DNA from: Branchiostoma belcheri
Lineage: Eukaryota; Chordata; Leptocardii; Amphioxiformes; Branchiostomatidae
Assembly: GCF_001625305.1 (NCBI RefSeq)
Contig: NW_017803379.1
Span: 103,012 to 167,011 of the forward strand
Length of the DNA: 64,000 nt
Direction of reading: 5' to 3'
Shown: positions 33,021 to 44,159 of the stretch, piece by piece
Numbering within the stretch: the stretch's first letter is position 1
Layout: each line of letters begins with the position of its first letter
Position numbers and translations under genes: made by a program
The notes under the pieces: model-generated
What the model saw: the letters and a program-made list of their open reading frames with translations, nothing else
Told to the model about the DNA's origin: nothing
Databases searched by the model: none

Positions 33021-33440
33021 TCCACATCACCATATAGTCATCGATCTTTCATACAATCTCCGGTGTCGCTGTTTTGCCTTGACAGTCATGCTCCCCTTCC
33101 TTCCCTTCAAAAGAAAAACGACACGCCACAGATATAATCGTAGATTCCCAAATACGAAATTACTGTCATCACAGATTGTTAACATCAGACAGAAAGGGAA
33201 GAGAGTACTTAGACTCTCCGTCTTCCCCTCCTCTTATTTAGAGAGCTTTTAGTGTTCAGCCGAGCCTTTGAAAATCGATCGGGTCCGATATTGTCCCACT
33301 TAGCAGGCTGTTAGGGGCTGGGTAATGGATGTGACATTGTAGAAGCCAGTGCTTTACTAACTTCATTTTTGTCTCAGAGTTGATCACGGATTACGGAGCA
33401 GAAAAGGACCGGCTGGGCCGGAGCCAAGAACATTTTGATT
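33020..33440. promoter_or_regulatory. Candidate conserved non-coding element
   Basis: Unique, CpG-retaining block with many short palindromic words (AATCGATCGGGTCCGAT, GGCCGGAGCC) and TTAACATCAGACAG. No supported frame. One of the clearest composition outliers in the middle of the window. Confidence 0.33.
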
Positions 33441-33628
33441 ACTGCTGTTGGCTTGGGCTTATTGAGGACAAATCTGTGTGTGGCATCATGTACATTCTAA
33501 TTCTAGATTAGAATTATTTATTTCTAGAGATCCCATGCATGTGGCCATTTGGTGCCATATCTGTTTTGGTTGTGGGATTAGGCAGCATGGAGTAGGTTAA
33601 TCTACTGGTTATGAAATACAGATACAAG

Positions 33629-33712
33629 TCATTCATTCATTCATTCATCCATCCATCCATCCATCCATCCATCCATCCATCCATCCATCCATCCATTCAT
33701 TCATTCATTCAT
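33629..33712. repeat. (CATT)n-(CATC)n-(CATT)n microsatellite
   Basis: A compound tetranucleotide repeat: about four CATT, about twelve CATC, then about five CATT units. Confidence 0.95.
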
Positions 33713-33869
33713 ACAGGTCACAAAATAATATCTTCAATACTGTTATTTACTCAAGGTACTGTAACACTACCACTACACAATCATGTATAGTGTATTACAT
33801 GAATCAGGCTTCTCCTTGCTTCTTTATAATGGCATAAATGTAAGAACAGATATGTTATAAAACAGGACA

Positions 33870-34080
33870 TGACTTGTATCAGCCTGCAGGTGAAAGATGA
33901 GGGTAGTGTGGACAGGTCACAGGCAGAGATCACAGCCAGACAAGAACATTCGTCATGCCTGTTTTCGGCTGACTGTGATACAAAATCAATGCTGCCACCG
34001 CATCACTTGGTGGTCCCCGGCCCCCTTAAATGGTTTTAGATGCCAGCTGAAGACTTGTGCCTGAGGCATGAAATTAACTT
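33870..34080. promoter_or_regulatory. Candidate conserved non-coding element
   Basis: Unique block around CATGCCTGTTTTCGGCTGAC and TGCTGCCACCGCATCAC, ending near ATGAAATTAACTTTG. No coding support. Role is inferred from composition. Confidence 0.22.
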
Positions 34081-34234
34081 TGTCAGAGATGCTCTGTTAA
34101 ATAGGGCTGTTGGTACTGAGTGTTTCCTTTGGTTCTCAGGTGGGGCGTCAGTACAGTATTCCAGTGGTTTACAACACTTTTAACTTGATAAAAGCATCTT
34201 TATGAAGGAAAGCATTTGTTTCTTCTTCTTCTTC

Positions 34235-34385
34235 CAAACCAAAAAGGTCAATTACCAGAAGGAGACAGCTGTCACCATGGTACCTGGTGCTGTAGCAGAC
34301 ACCCTGTGGTGTTGGATTGCATTATGTAGCAAGTGGCAGGACAGAGTTGGAGGGGCTGGTTGCCATATTTGATTCATGAAGCAGA
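34235..34385 (+). repeat. Interspersed repeat family D, copy 3
   Basis: GCTGTCACCATGGTACCTGG, CACCCTGTGGTGTTGG, TATGTAGCAAGTGGCAGGAC and GGCTGGTTGCCATATTTG match copies 1, 4 and 5. Confidence 0.75.
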
Positions 34386-34414
34386 ATTGGAAGATCAACA
34401 TACATGTAAACATG

Positions 34415-34535
34415 TACATGTACCTTGGTTTACACAGTTTCAGGGAGTGAATCCTAGTCAGATGTGAGCTTTCCTCTCAGCCTCCTGTTTCCATAAAATG
34501 TCCAAGAACCAACAAAATAAATTGTTGAGACCTAA
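34415..34535 (-). repeat. Interspersed repeat family G copy
   Basis: On the minus strand it reads GAGGAAAGCTCACATCTGAC, ATTCACTCCCTGAAACTG and ACCAAGGTACATGT, matching 47283-47335 and the tandem pair at 11290-11525. Confidence 0.6.
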
Positions 34536-34539
34536 AAAC

Positions 34540-36040
34540 ATACTAAAGAAAGAGTTGTGGTAGTTTTGACAAGAGACATGCGTGTGACAGTAGTTCAGCC
34601 ATTTGATACACTGTACTGTAGAGAGAGTGTGTTCTTTTAACGCACGCATGGTTTTCAAATGGATATGGATGTGCAGTGGAAACATGGTGTGAAATTGAAA
34701 AGACTGTTCCGCCTTTTTGCCATGCCTATAGTACAAGAGAAGTGAAAGTTCTTCAACAATCCATGTCTAGAGATGACACCATAGTACATCACCGAGAGAC
34801 TCGACTAAATGTTACAGATTATTTATCATATGCAGCTGTAATGATTGCATCTGTGTAAAGAGGCTTTGTTTTCAGTATGGTTGCTGTTGCTTGTTCATAG
34901 TTATTTAAGTACAGTTTTGTAGGTACATGTACAGGTAAGTGAGGGGGGAGGGAAATGCTGTAACCACAGACTGACAGGAAGGTCAAATTGGAGGTCAAAT
35001 TGGTCTCCCCGCAGTTTGGGAGGAAGTGGCATAAAAATATGCTCAGAAATAGGCAAGAAATTCAATTATGAATAAAAAACAAAAAAGTTGATTCACAATG
35101 CAATAAAATGCAGACACTTCATAGTCAAAGGGTGAATTTTCCATACAATTTTATTCTTCTTGACATTCCTGACATTCCGCTTGATCAAACCAGTTACAAT
35201 CCCAGCATTGCAATTTGTTTTCATTAAAAGTGTCGTGATGCATCACAATTTGACACGCAACTCATCTGAAATGTTTCCAATAACAAGAGACACTGATACG
35301 TTAAACTTTGTATAATATGTATGTTGATCTCAAAATCCATATACCAGAACAATTTGCTGCCATAAGACAATATTCATCCTTTTTTGACATTTTCAAATCA
35401 TTGCCTTCAGTTGTGATAAGAAGAGTTTGAATTTTGTATCAAAATTGAATGTGTCTCAAGAATTCATTAAAAACTTGAATTTGGTGATATCATGTCAAAT
35501 ATTCAAAGCAATAGTGGGGGACACTTGATGAAGTTTTTCAGCCACTGTTCATCTTTCTGAATTATGACAGACAAGAATTTTGTCCAATCTGTCATCATTG
35601 ACAGATAAAAATTGGTGCATAAAGATTAGTCTACCAGCAAAATTTATCCTTCAAAATGCGGAAAATGGAGTTTTAGGAGGTCAAGATTTCAACATTTTCC
35701 TGGGGGAGTGCATGACATGGTGTTAACGTCAAACAGAATTGAGATGATGCAAAAAAAATTCAGGCTGGCTAGAACACTGGACACTTGTATTGTCCAGTTT
35801 TCTGCAGTGACCACAGCTCTGCTGCCTGCAGGAACCATGGAAAATTGGACCTTGTTTGTCAGTGTGGGACCTGTAGCCATCCATAAGCTTGACATTTCTG
35901 ATGGTTCCATTCTCCAAGCAAATTGGACATTGAGATCGATGCGAGTAAAACCCCCAGACATCAATTTATCGGTCGCATCAGGGCGGTCTGGTGCCACTGT
36001 GTTTCCTGGAGGTCTGTCTTGTATGGTGTCCTGTCAACAA
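34540..36040. other. Non-coding sequence; overlapping unexplained frames at 35689-36121
   Basis: Open frames of 102 and 137 codons overlap on opposite strands around 35700-36100. Neither shows a known motif or a credible splice-bounded exon, and the plus-strand frame runs into the SINE at 36045. The stretch before (35060-35690) is AT-rich and featureless. Confidence 0.4.
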
Positions 36041-36044
36041 AAGA

Positions 36045-36165
36045 GTTGTCTGGAGGTTAGTGACCTTGGCTGTGGATCAAATGGTCAAGAGTTTGATTCC
36101 CAACTGTTGTTGTTCACTTGATTTCTATGCAACTGGAGAGGATTGCAGTCCTTACGATGAGACTT
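36045..36165 (+). mobile_element. SINE family C, head and core
   Basis: GGTTAGTGACCTTGGCTGTGG, then a B-box-like AGAGTTTGATTCCCAACTG, GTTCACTTGATTTCTATGCA and CTGGAGAGGATTGCAGTCC. It matches the head and early core of 15425-15700 and is truncated before the tail. Confidence 0.6.
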
Positions 36166-36719
36166 TGAGTCAGCATGTTGGCAGAACGTACTACACTTTT
36201 GCAAAACCTGTAATAGCACTTCAGCATAATGTCTCGTTTGACGTTTGCGTACTTAGGGATGAAATCACATCTATAGTTTTCAAATGTTGTGTCTCAGAAA
36301 ACATATCGTCTGCAACGGACAAACTTCTGATGCAAGGTTGACCAAACATCCAAGAAAAACCATGAAAAATCTGGGTTTCACACAGGCGCAGTACGTTCTG
36401 CTGACATACTCTTTGAGCCATGGTTCAGTATTCCTTACAGCACGCAAACTTCCATTGAAGCTGTAAGCGGTTCACTTTCCTTCTTTGTGTAAGCAGGGGA
36501 AGAACATTTTCATTTTGGATACCATCTTAATACTTCTTCTGAGAACTGAGACTTAACGTTACCTTGGAAAACTTTCTCCGAAGAACATTCATTAAAGTCA
36601 ACCCGAGATACCCTTCCCTTTTAACTAGACTCTTTTCCCTGACTTCCAGATCTCTCATTCTTAAAAGATTTGTCAGGTTGCTGTAATAAGTGGGACACAT
36701 TTGATTTCCGTTCTCTTGC

Positions 36720-36960
36720 AATCCCCAGTGGATCACACACTGCTCAGTTCCAGTAGACAAGGCAATATACGGCAAATCCTCCACTCAACTCCGCAGGCGC
36801 TCTGTCATTTTTCTGCTCAATTTGTGGAGAGGAAGATGAGGATGAAGCACACTTCGGTGGAGATGGAGATTACCTCGTAATAAAGCTGGAAATGATGGGT
36901 GAACAGTTTTAAACATGCCCTGGGTGCTGAACACAAATCTCCATAGAGATCAGCTAGACC
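36720..36960. promoter_or_regulatory. Candidate conserved non-coding element
   Basis: Unique, purine-rich block (CAATATACGGCAAATCC ... GGAGATTACCTCGTAATAAAG). The coding-like look of GAGGAAGATGAGGATGAAG is purine bias; no splice-flanked frame is present. Confidence 0.22.
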
Positions 36961-36965
36961 TTAAC

Positions 36966-37080
36966 AACTATTTTTTTTAGAAAATATTTTTTAGGCATTT
37001 CTTTTACTTGTTTTAGATTTTTTTCTTTCAGATTTTTTTTTCTTTTAGAATTTTTTCTTTTGGAATTTTGTCTCCTAGAA
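36966..37080. repeat. T-rich low-complexity tract
   Basis: Repeated TTTTCTTT(C/T)AGA(A/T)TTTTT words in a pyrimidine-rich stretch with a minisatellite character. Confidence 0.7.
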
Positions 37081-37259
37081 TATTGTAGTTACAGTAGTAC
37101 TAGCAGAAACAGGACAAAATGTAACATTTTTTTATCTGTTAAGACCTGCATCAGTTATTTACTGCGGTAGAGTTTCACGTTCTGATAGCATGGCTCTAGT
37201 ATTATGTTTTCTGTGACACTTTGTAAAATATGACATTCTTTTGCAATATAATCCAAAAT

Positions 37260-37700
37260 AGCCTGCAGTGTTTTCTGGGACAATATTTAATATTTCACCG
37301 GATTACCAATAATTGTACCTTTGATAGGTAATCAATAAGTTTTAATTAGACCATATATTACAAGGGCTTTTTCCTCTGGGCACCTTGTGAGTTTGAGATT
37401 AAAGCCAAAATCAAGCCTCTGTTCAGAATGAATTATTAATCAATGACAAACAAGTTGAAAGATTAGCTGCCGCTTAGAGTTAGCTAAAGATTAGGCTAGT
37501 ATCTGGGTCTGCTATTTTCTCTGATGATAAAAATCAAATGAATACATATTGAAGTTCGGTCAATGGTAAACTTTAGCTGTAAGAAAACAAAGATACAGCA
37601 GATATAAAAGCCTGCAGTACCTGCTATCTATCACTTGTGTTTTTCCAGTATTCTGGATTTTGGGGTCATTGTTTAATAATCCTTTCCAGTCCCTGACAGC
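37260..37700. promoter_or_regulatory. AT-rich candidate conserved non-coding element
   Basis: Unique block with dense TAAT/ATTA homeodomain cores (GGTAATCAATAAG, TTTTAATTAGACC, GAATTATTAATCAATG, TTTAATAATCC). No repeat similarity in the window and no coding support. The motif density is what AT richness alone could give, so confidence is low. Confidence 0.25.
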
Positions 37701-37839
37701 AAGAAGAGCTTACTGCAATCTCTTAATAAATTATTATATACATAATACCATTTTAACACTCAAAAACTATCGTTCATGATCATACATCTTGTTTAACCTT
37801 CTCCCTGCTGCCTAACCCCATAACCAATAGAGAATTTGT

Positions 37840-38012
37840 AGCCTAGCTTTATGTCCCATCTGAGAAGACTTTGCTAACGGAAGCCAGGTACTCATTTTCA
37901 CCTCAGTCAGGTGAAGAAATAGGTGCAAAGTGCCTTTCCCAAGGGCACAACACTGACGCCTGCCAGGGATTCAAAGTTGACAACCCTAACTACATTAGGA
38001 CCACCTTACCAC
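37840..38012 (-). mobile_element. SINE family A, 3'-truncated
   Basis: On the minus strand: a GGTGGTAAGGTGGTCC head, TGAATCCCTGGCAGG, GTGCCCTTGGGAAAGGCAC and AATGAGTACCTGGCTTCCG; it stops after the core at about GGGACATAAAGC. Confidence 0.82.
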
Positions 38013-38019
38013 CTTTTAC

Positions 38020-38260
38020 ATCTGCTCAAACTTTCCCTGATTTCCCATCTTGCTGACATAACAAACTCGGGGCTTAAGCCGTCTTCGAGTTTGACAAAAG
38101 GGGATCAATTTCACTCGTTTATGGTGACAAGTTAAATTAGTTTGCTGATGGATGACCGCGGCATGGATCTCCCCGAAATTGCCAAAGTGTTGGAGTGTCA
38201 TCTATCAAGAGTTTAACAAGCCTTTGGCTGGGGAGCCAAGAGTTTTCATTTTTAATGAGA
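38020..38260. promoter_or_regulatory. Candidate conserved non-coding element
   Basis: Unique block with AAGCCGTCTTCGAGTTTG, GATGACCGCGGCATGG and TTTTTAATGAG, plus a TTGGCT-GGGG-AGCCAA mini-hairpin at about 38224-38239. No frame with splice context. Confidence 0.3.
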
Positions 38261-39880
38261 ATTTGTAATACTTACTGCAGAAAATGTGGGTAAGATTTTC
38301 TACTTGGTTGGCTGCAACAGCAAATTAGTGAGAGGAATATGTGAGGATGTGCTTTTGATTTCTATAATGAGCTACTTGTCTTAAAAAGATCCACTAAAAA
38401 GAGTATTTGTGGTGCACTGATGTATACAGGGAAGTGATAGGAAAAGGATAAAAGTTTTGAATTACTACTAGCAGAGCTGTTCAAATTGGAAATTTTGTAT
38501 GTCTTTGGCTAACTATGAGTTGAATGACTGCCCATTATCCAATAAAGTTTGGAATTTATTACTTGGAAAGACTTTCTAACAACATGAATCTAGATTAAGT
38601 TGTTAGGAGTTGGCAAGCTTTTCCAACTGTGCTTTGTGACAATATGTTACAATTATTTGAATCCTGTATTGAGGTGTAATCTTTACCGATTGTTGCTAAG
38701 AATGGAGGAAGAGCCTTCAATGCACGGTTGTAGTTTGTGGTACAAAGTGACGAGGAAAAATGGAATCACAGATTTCCAGGAAAACAGTTAATCTCTGTAC
38801 ATTGCGCAGAGATGAATCAGATATAACACCTATATCAGTCCTGCTAAAAGTATAAACAAGGCTATTATTATCAATATGACTGGACCGCTTGTCAAACTGA
38901 AATCCGTATTTACACAACAAAAAGTACAGTGACTTTTGTAAGGTCTTCTAGAACTATACCTTCAAACAAACAAGTGGATACAATTTAACTTACATAGAAA
39001 CAACAGGATACTAGTGTCAGAAATGAACTTACATACATACAAGTATGTGAATAAATCTTCAACATATATTGTTGAATTTAATGTATCTTTTCTGTAGCAA
39101 CCTGATGACATGTTGTATTCAGTACCATGGACAGAGATGATTGCAGCCAGAATTCAGCACCAAGGACAAAAGGCATGCAGATGTAATTCAGTTTGCTTTA
39201 CTGAAAAGCCAATTTTGACAAGGAGGTCAGATACACATTCAATGTAAAATGGAGAATCTATTACTGTTTTAGACTATTCCTTTGCTATTTTTGGACACGT
39301 ACCACAGCTTAACACCCGTAACACTGGCGACAACCCTTACTGACAATGTGCAAACTGTGTGAGCAACTACAACATCAGGGACTTAAACTGTCTTCCCTCG
39401 GGTCATTAACCACTGTAGCACACTCCATCTATACATGGCAGAGCTTTAGTTAGGGGAGGGAAATCCTTCAAGGCTACCTCTTGTAGATAAGTAGAGTGAA
39501 CAGTGGACCACAGTTTGGCATCTTGTACTAAGGGATTTTAACACAACACATTAAAGCCTTTTGGTCTAAAGAGGGTCACTAACCACTGGAGTATTCACCT
39601 TTATACATGACAGACACAGCTCTAGTTAGTAGAGGTTGAAAAAATCTTTAAAGGCTAAGCATGTGAATCATTCCTCCATAGTCTATAGATGTCTTGTCAG
39701 ACAGTGGCCCTGTGTAACTTGGAGCAGTGCCAGTTGGCAGTCCTTCAGGAGTTGCTGAAGCATTAACCCAATAGGCCAGTGAAGAGACATATTCCAATCC
39801 TGCTCTAATTTATGATTTGATTATGATTCTTGTATCAAAATTATGTCATAATTTATCTGATACAGTTCTGTTCATACAAA
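38260..39880. other. Non-coding sequence, nothing recognised
   Basis: AT-rich unique sequence. Notable only for an isolated ATTCAGCACCAAGGACAAA (39153-39171), the same word that forms the minisatellite that follows. Confidence 0.45.
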
Positions 39881-39884
39881 AGTT

Positions 39885-40320
39885 GGTATGGCACCAGTGA
39901 CAGGGATAGCAGTGTTAGTGTGAATGTCATTCAGCACCAGGGACAGGGATGGCAGTGTTAGTGTGAATGTCATTCAGCACCAGGGACAGGGATGGCAGTG
40001 TTAGTGTGAATGTCATTCAGCACCAGGGACAGGGATGGCAGTGTTAGTGTGATGTCATTCAGCACCAGGGACAGGGATGGTAGTGTTAGTGTGTGTCATT
40101 CAGCACCAGGGACAGGGATGGTAGTGTTAGTTTGAATGTCATTCATCACCAGGGACAGGGATAGCAGTGTTAGTGTGCATGTCATTCAGCACCAGGGACA
40201 GGGATGGCAGTGTTAGTGTGAATGTCATTCAGCACCAGGGACGGGATGGTAGTGTTAGTGAGAATGTCATTCAGCACCAGGGACAGGAATCAAAGTATCA
40301 GTTTGAATATCATTCAACAA
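39885..40320 (+). repeat. 43-bp minisatellite, about ten copies
   Basis: The unit is AGCACCAGGGACAGGGATGG followed by CAGTGTTAGTGTGAATGTCATTC. Most copies are 43 bp and near identical; some are 42, 39 or 42 bp through small deletions, so no frame is kept and the short frames across it are artefacts. The outermost copies are the most diverged, as usual for a minisatellite. The reverse complement carries TGTCCCTGGTGCTGAA, related to the 51.3-51.9 kb array motif. Confidence 0.95.
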
Positions 40321-41440
40321 GTGAAAAAAGTCGCTACTTTTTACCATAGTTTAGAATTAGGCACTCAGACAGACAAGAGATCTCTTGGTGCCTATTTTTT
40401 GCCCTGTTGGCACAATCAATTTTCTCCAGGAATCAAGATAAGGCTTGGCTATTTCAGTTTCAAGGCGACCTGCCAAAACTCATAAGATAAGAAGTTACGT
40501 AAAATCTACAAATAGAACTAGAAAGTAGTACCCTATCACGGCGAAATTCCAACTCTGAAAGAACTAGAATCTCTAATTTTCCACTCCAAGTCCCACAGTA
40601 GACAACAATAGGAATCAATGAATGCTGCATTCGTTACCACTTCTGTGGGAATATGGATCAATAAGGAAGATTAGAGAGTGTTTAAGCTTCTCTCTCCTGG
40701 TTGGTAGGGTTGTGTAAGACTGATGCTGAGATATCGCTCAGAAGGAGATCTATTACTGAAGGGAGAGGAGGAAGCAATTTGTCCTCATATCTCTAGTAAT
40801 GGTCCTATCACTCAAAAGTTGACAGTTTTTTTTTTCACAAACTGTTAGACTGTCAGTTCCAGAATAGACTAGATAGAAAACATTGATCGAGAGTTATGTT
40901 TCGTTAGGACTATCAACAGCTTTTGGGAATAGGACTTGACTGCGTCAAGATAAACTTTTCCTGAATAATGAAACAATACAACAATTTGTGGTTTTCAAAG
41001 TGCAGGTCCAACTCCCACCCAATGGCAAATATTTGATACTGTATTTCTCCAAGTGGGTGTGTATATATCTAATAATAATTATGTAATTAGAGGATATATG
41101 GTCGTACACACTACATGTAAAATAAAAAAGAAAGGAGTCTGACTCAACACATTTTGTAGAGGTGAAAAAATTTTGATTAATGGAGAAGATTTTGGAATTT
41201 GCTGACAGACTATACAAAGCTCCCTCCTTCCTTAGAAGAGAAATTCCGGTGTTTTCAGAGAGTACTAAATAGTTTACAGTGTGTCCTATGTTCATTGTTG
41301 TTCTTGCACTTTGAACTTGTACAGTCATATAAATGATTTTTGCTGCATAGTATACTAGTACAGGAAAATTAGATCAAACATGATTGCTGGTGTTGTAACA
41401 GTACCGTATATGTGACATTTCAAGCATCCAGTTTGGACCA
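40320..41440. other. Non-coding sequence, nothing recognised
   Basis: AT-rich. The 127-codon minus-strand frame at 40945-41328 shows no motif. Confidence 0.4.
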
Positions 41441-41645
41441 GTGATTTTGTGGATACGTCGACAGTTAAGCTTGTTGTTCACAGACGGTGGATTAGTTCTG
41501 CCAGCCCGGCAAATAGAGAAGAATCGTCGCCAGTCTTCAGCCGAGAGCAGCGGCACTTTGTCTCTGTCCATCCCGGTAATTGGAATCCAATACAGCGCAG
41601 AACAGTTCTGCCCTGTTGCACGGGTGAAATTGCAGCGTAAGTCTA
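41440..41645. promoter_or_regulatory. Candidate conserved non-coding element
   Basis: Compact CpG-retaining block (GTGGATACGTCGACAG ... CATCCCGGTAATTGG ... GCACGGGTGAAATTGC) in AT-rich surroundings. Three overlapping chance frames on both strands argue for non-coding sequence. Confidence 0.28.
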
Positions 41646-41649
41646 ATTT

Positions 41650-42205
41650 GTATGAAGATTTGTGTCCCTACCTGTAAATAATCATATCTCTGAGGACCGT
41701 TGATGAAAGAGAGGGAGTTAAGAAAAGTAGTTTGGAAAGGGAGGTCCCGCTAAGAGTGCTAAAAGTTTACTTACCTGAACAAGTGATCACATTAGGACTA
41801 CCTAGCCAATCTGAAACTTTTTAATTTCCTGTCTATATAGTGACCATAAACCAGATTTTTCAGGGCATGAGTGGTCTTCTTGGGCAGTTTTGACTGTACT
41901 GCATTTTTTTACTCCCTCCCCAAGTCCCCATTAAAATAGCTGCAGGCAACCAACTTTGGATTGGCTATTGATTTAGGTAGCAGCAACACAGCCTACACCC
42001 CAAAGCCATAATTCTATATCTAACAGCACACTTAGAATGTATCACTTGTCCGATTTTCTGTAGTATATGACATGTATCACTCCTCTATGTCTCACAGTGG
42101 CCTCATGATCACTCAAACTTCAATATATTTTAATAATTATGGTTAACAGTACATAATGTAATCTTGGTTGTATTGCTTCCCAACAAACAAGGCTTTAAAC
42201 ACACC
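41650..42205. other. Non-coding sequence, nothing recognised
   Basis: Unique sequence before the SINE. No exon or RNA gene. Confidence 0.4.
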
Positions 42206-42210
42206 AAGCA

Positions 42211-42697
42211 CTTGGCAGTGTGGTCTTGTGGTTGGGGGTGTTGACTTGGAATCTGAAGGTTCTGGGTTCAACTGGGTTCAGACTCCCAAAGTTGTGCCCT
42301 TGGGAAAGGCATTTTTCCTCACACTAATCAGGTGAAAATGAGTACCTTGCTTTGGTTAGGGACATCCTGTTGGATAGGATATAATTCATAAAGCTGGAGG
42401 TTCTGTGTTTGAGGAGACCCATACTCTAGGCACGTTTAACCTCCTACTGCACTTACCGAAAAGAGTAGGGGTCCTTCCCAGTTTGAGTGATTCAAACCTT
42501 ATGTAGCTTGTACTTACTGTGCAAAAGTGGTGTGTTAGGCCAAAATGTGGTATACTGGATATGAAAAACAGACAAAAATTCATATTGAAATGAGCTGGGG
42601 TCCTTCCCAGTATGAGTGGTAAATATGCAGCTTGTACTTGATACTGTACAGAACTTGAAAAAGGCAGTTTACTGGTTATGCGGAACAAACAAAACAT
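42211..42697 (+). mobile_element. SINE family A with internally duplicated 3' module
   Basis: A head TGGTCTTGTGGTTGGGGG and B-box-like GGTTCTGGGTTCAACTG are followed by the core TGTGCCCTTGGGAAAGGCAT and the usual blocks. The 3' module GGGGTCCTTCCCAGTTTGAG...AGCTTGTACTTACTG (42469-42520) recurs as GGGGTCCTTCCCAGTATGAG...AGCTTGTACTTGATAC (42598-42645), making the copy about 120 bp longer than the others. The B-box region is also partly duplicated (GGGTTCAACTGGGTTCAGAC). Confidence 0.85.
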
Positions 42698-42699
42698 GT

Positions 42700-43470
42700 C
42701 CTTGCCCCTCTATTGTCCATGTTGACCTCAAGGTCTAGACAATTACCCTACAATATGTTGACTACTGTCCGCTGACCTACTATCCTTTTATCTGCAGACA
42801 CTATTAGATCCACCTCATCTGTCACTGCTACCTTTCCAGACCAGTCTACAACAGACCCAATGTGTTAATCTGGGAGAAGTATTGAACTTATAATCAATCA
42901 CTAATGAAATACAACAACTGTTTTACAACAATTTGTTTTAATTGATGAGTTTAACCTCCTTTATGAAACTGTATAAAAGTATTATCCTCTCTGATGCTAG
43001 AGATGTATATTTTGCTTGAAAATGGTTACCATAGAAATGATATGTATTTCTAATGGTCTTTCCATGGTCTTTCATTCTGGTCAAGTATGAATAGGTGCTC
43101 ATGGTTCATGTTTTATAAAAATATTTCAGATATAAGCAATACTGTAGATATTGCAATTGCAGTCAAGTGGAATATCAGATATTATAATACAAGCCATATT
43201 TCAGATATTGTAATGTAGACTATCATTTTTCTTTATCAGCACCTAGTAGCTACAAGAAAGTACTTTAGAATCAGTACATATGTGTAGCTTATCTTTCTAT
43301 GTCAAATAAACTTCTGTATCGATCGTCCATATGCTGTTTCCATACCGGTATTACACATAAGAAAATCTTAGTCCTATATAATATATAATGGTATATTTCC
43401 TAAGGGAAAAGACCACTTGTCACCTTGACACCCTTCCAAATAATCCAAGTCACCTTCAAGTCACCTTCAA
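42700..43470. other. Non-coding sequence, nothing recognised
   Basis: AT-rich with TTTCAGATAT-type words repeated three times (about 43126-43210). No exon. Confidence 0.4.
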
Positions 43471-43490
43471 GTCACCTTCAAGCCAGGTTG
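43445..43490 (+). repeat. Short tandem CAAGTCACCTT
   Basis: The 11-bp word CAAGTCACCTT occurs three times in tandem, followed by CAAGCCAGGTT. Confidence 0.85.
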
Positions 43491-43810
43491 TTTGACCTTG
43501 GACTTGACAGATGTACCCTCAATCCTCAAGGAAGTGATTTGGGTCGGAAGGGGGGATTTATTGATTTCAGCCGAGAACTTAAGGCAGTAAAACTGTCTGC
43601 ACTTTTAAGAAGGCTGCATCAGGTGGGCCATCGTCTGCTCCAAGTCGTTAAGTGAGCCCAAAGTGCTCTCGATGCTTTCCTCTCTCAGGGTTTTCTCACT
43701 CAGGGGATTGAAGGGCTGACTTTAAAAGGCTAACTTCGGCTGGCAGCTCAATAAAACTTTCATTTAGGCCAATGAAGAGTACAGTATGGTGCCGAAGCCA
43801 TATCAAAGTT
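43490..43810. promoter_or_regulatory. Candidate conserved non-coding element
   Basis: Unique block with GGGGGATTTATTGATTTC, GGCTCAATAAAAC-like and CTTTCATTTAGGCC words and several CpGs (CCATCGTC, GTGCTCTCGATGC). The Hox/Cdx-like TTTAT cores are suggestive only. No coding support. Confidence 0.3.
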
Positions 43811-44042
43811 TCAGACAGTGAGGCTTCCTGCTTTCTTTTAGATTGATGAAAGGTGTATTCAAGTTAAGACAAATTGAGTTTGTTAACTTTTGTTAATCAG
43901 GGCTGTATCAAAGTGTTAAAGTAAACATGACATTGAAACTTTAAATTTGTCTTTTTGAATAATGGACGACTGACATCTGACACACAAATACAAGGGACAA
44001 CATATGGAAATATTTTAAATTACATTTGCTGGCAAATATTGG

Positions 44043-44148
44043 TAGCCTGGGTTCCATCCTGGTTAGTTTACGTCCGCTCCTACAGTCGCTACCACCAACC
44101 AGCGACTGTAGGAGCGGACGTAAACTAACCAGGATGGAACCCAGGTTA
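44043..44148. mobile_element. 106-bp foldback element with perfect 45-bp arms and 9-bp target duplication
   Basis: Arms 44046-44090 and 44101-44145 are exact reverse complements around a 10-nt loop (ACCACCAACC). The ends are TAGCCTGGG and CCCAGGTTA. AAATATTGG flanks both sides (44034-44042 and 44149-44157), a 9-bp duplication that fits MULE-type or Merlin-type transposition. The lack of any arm mismatch suggests a recent insertion or ongoing correction. Short frames across it are artefacts of the palindrome. Confidence 0.9.
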
Positions 44149-44159
44149 AAATATTGGCT

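Noticed and set aside
35689..36121. Overlapping frames of 102 and 137 codons on opposite strands
   Set aside because: No domain or codon signal, no convincing splice sites, and the plus-strand frame crosses into a SINE.
39885..40320. CRISPR-like array
   Set aside because: The 43-bp units are directly adjacent with no variable spacers, in an animal genome. It is a minisatellite.
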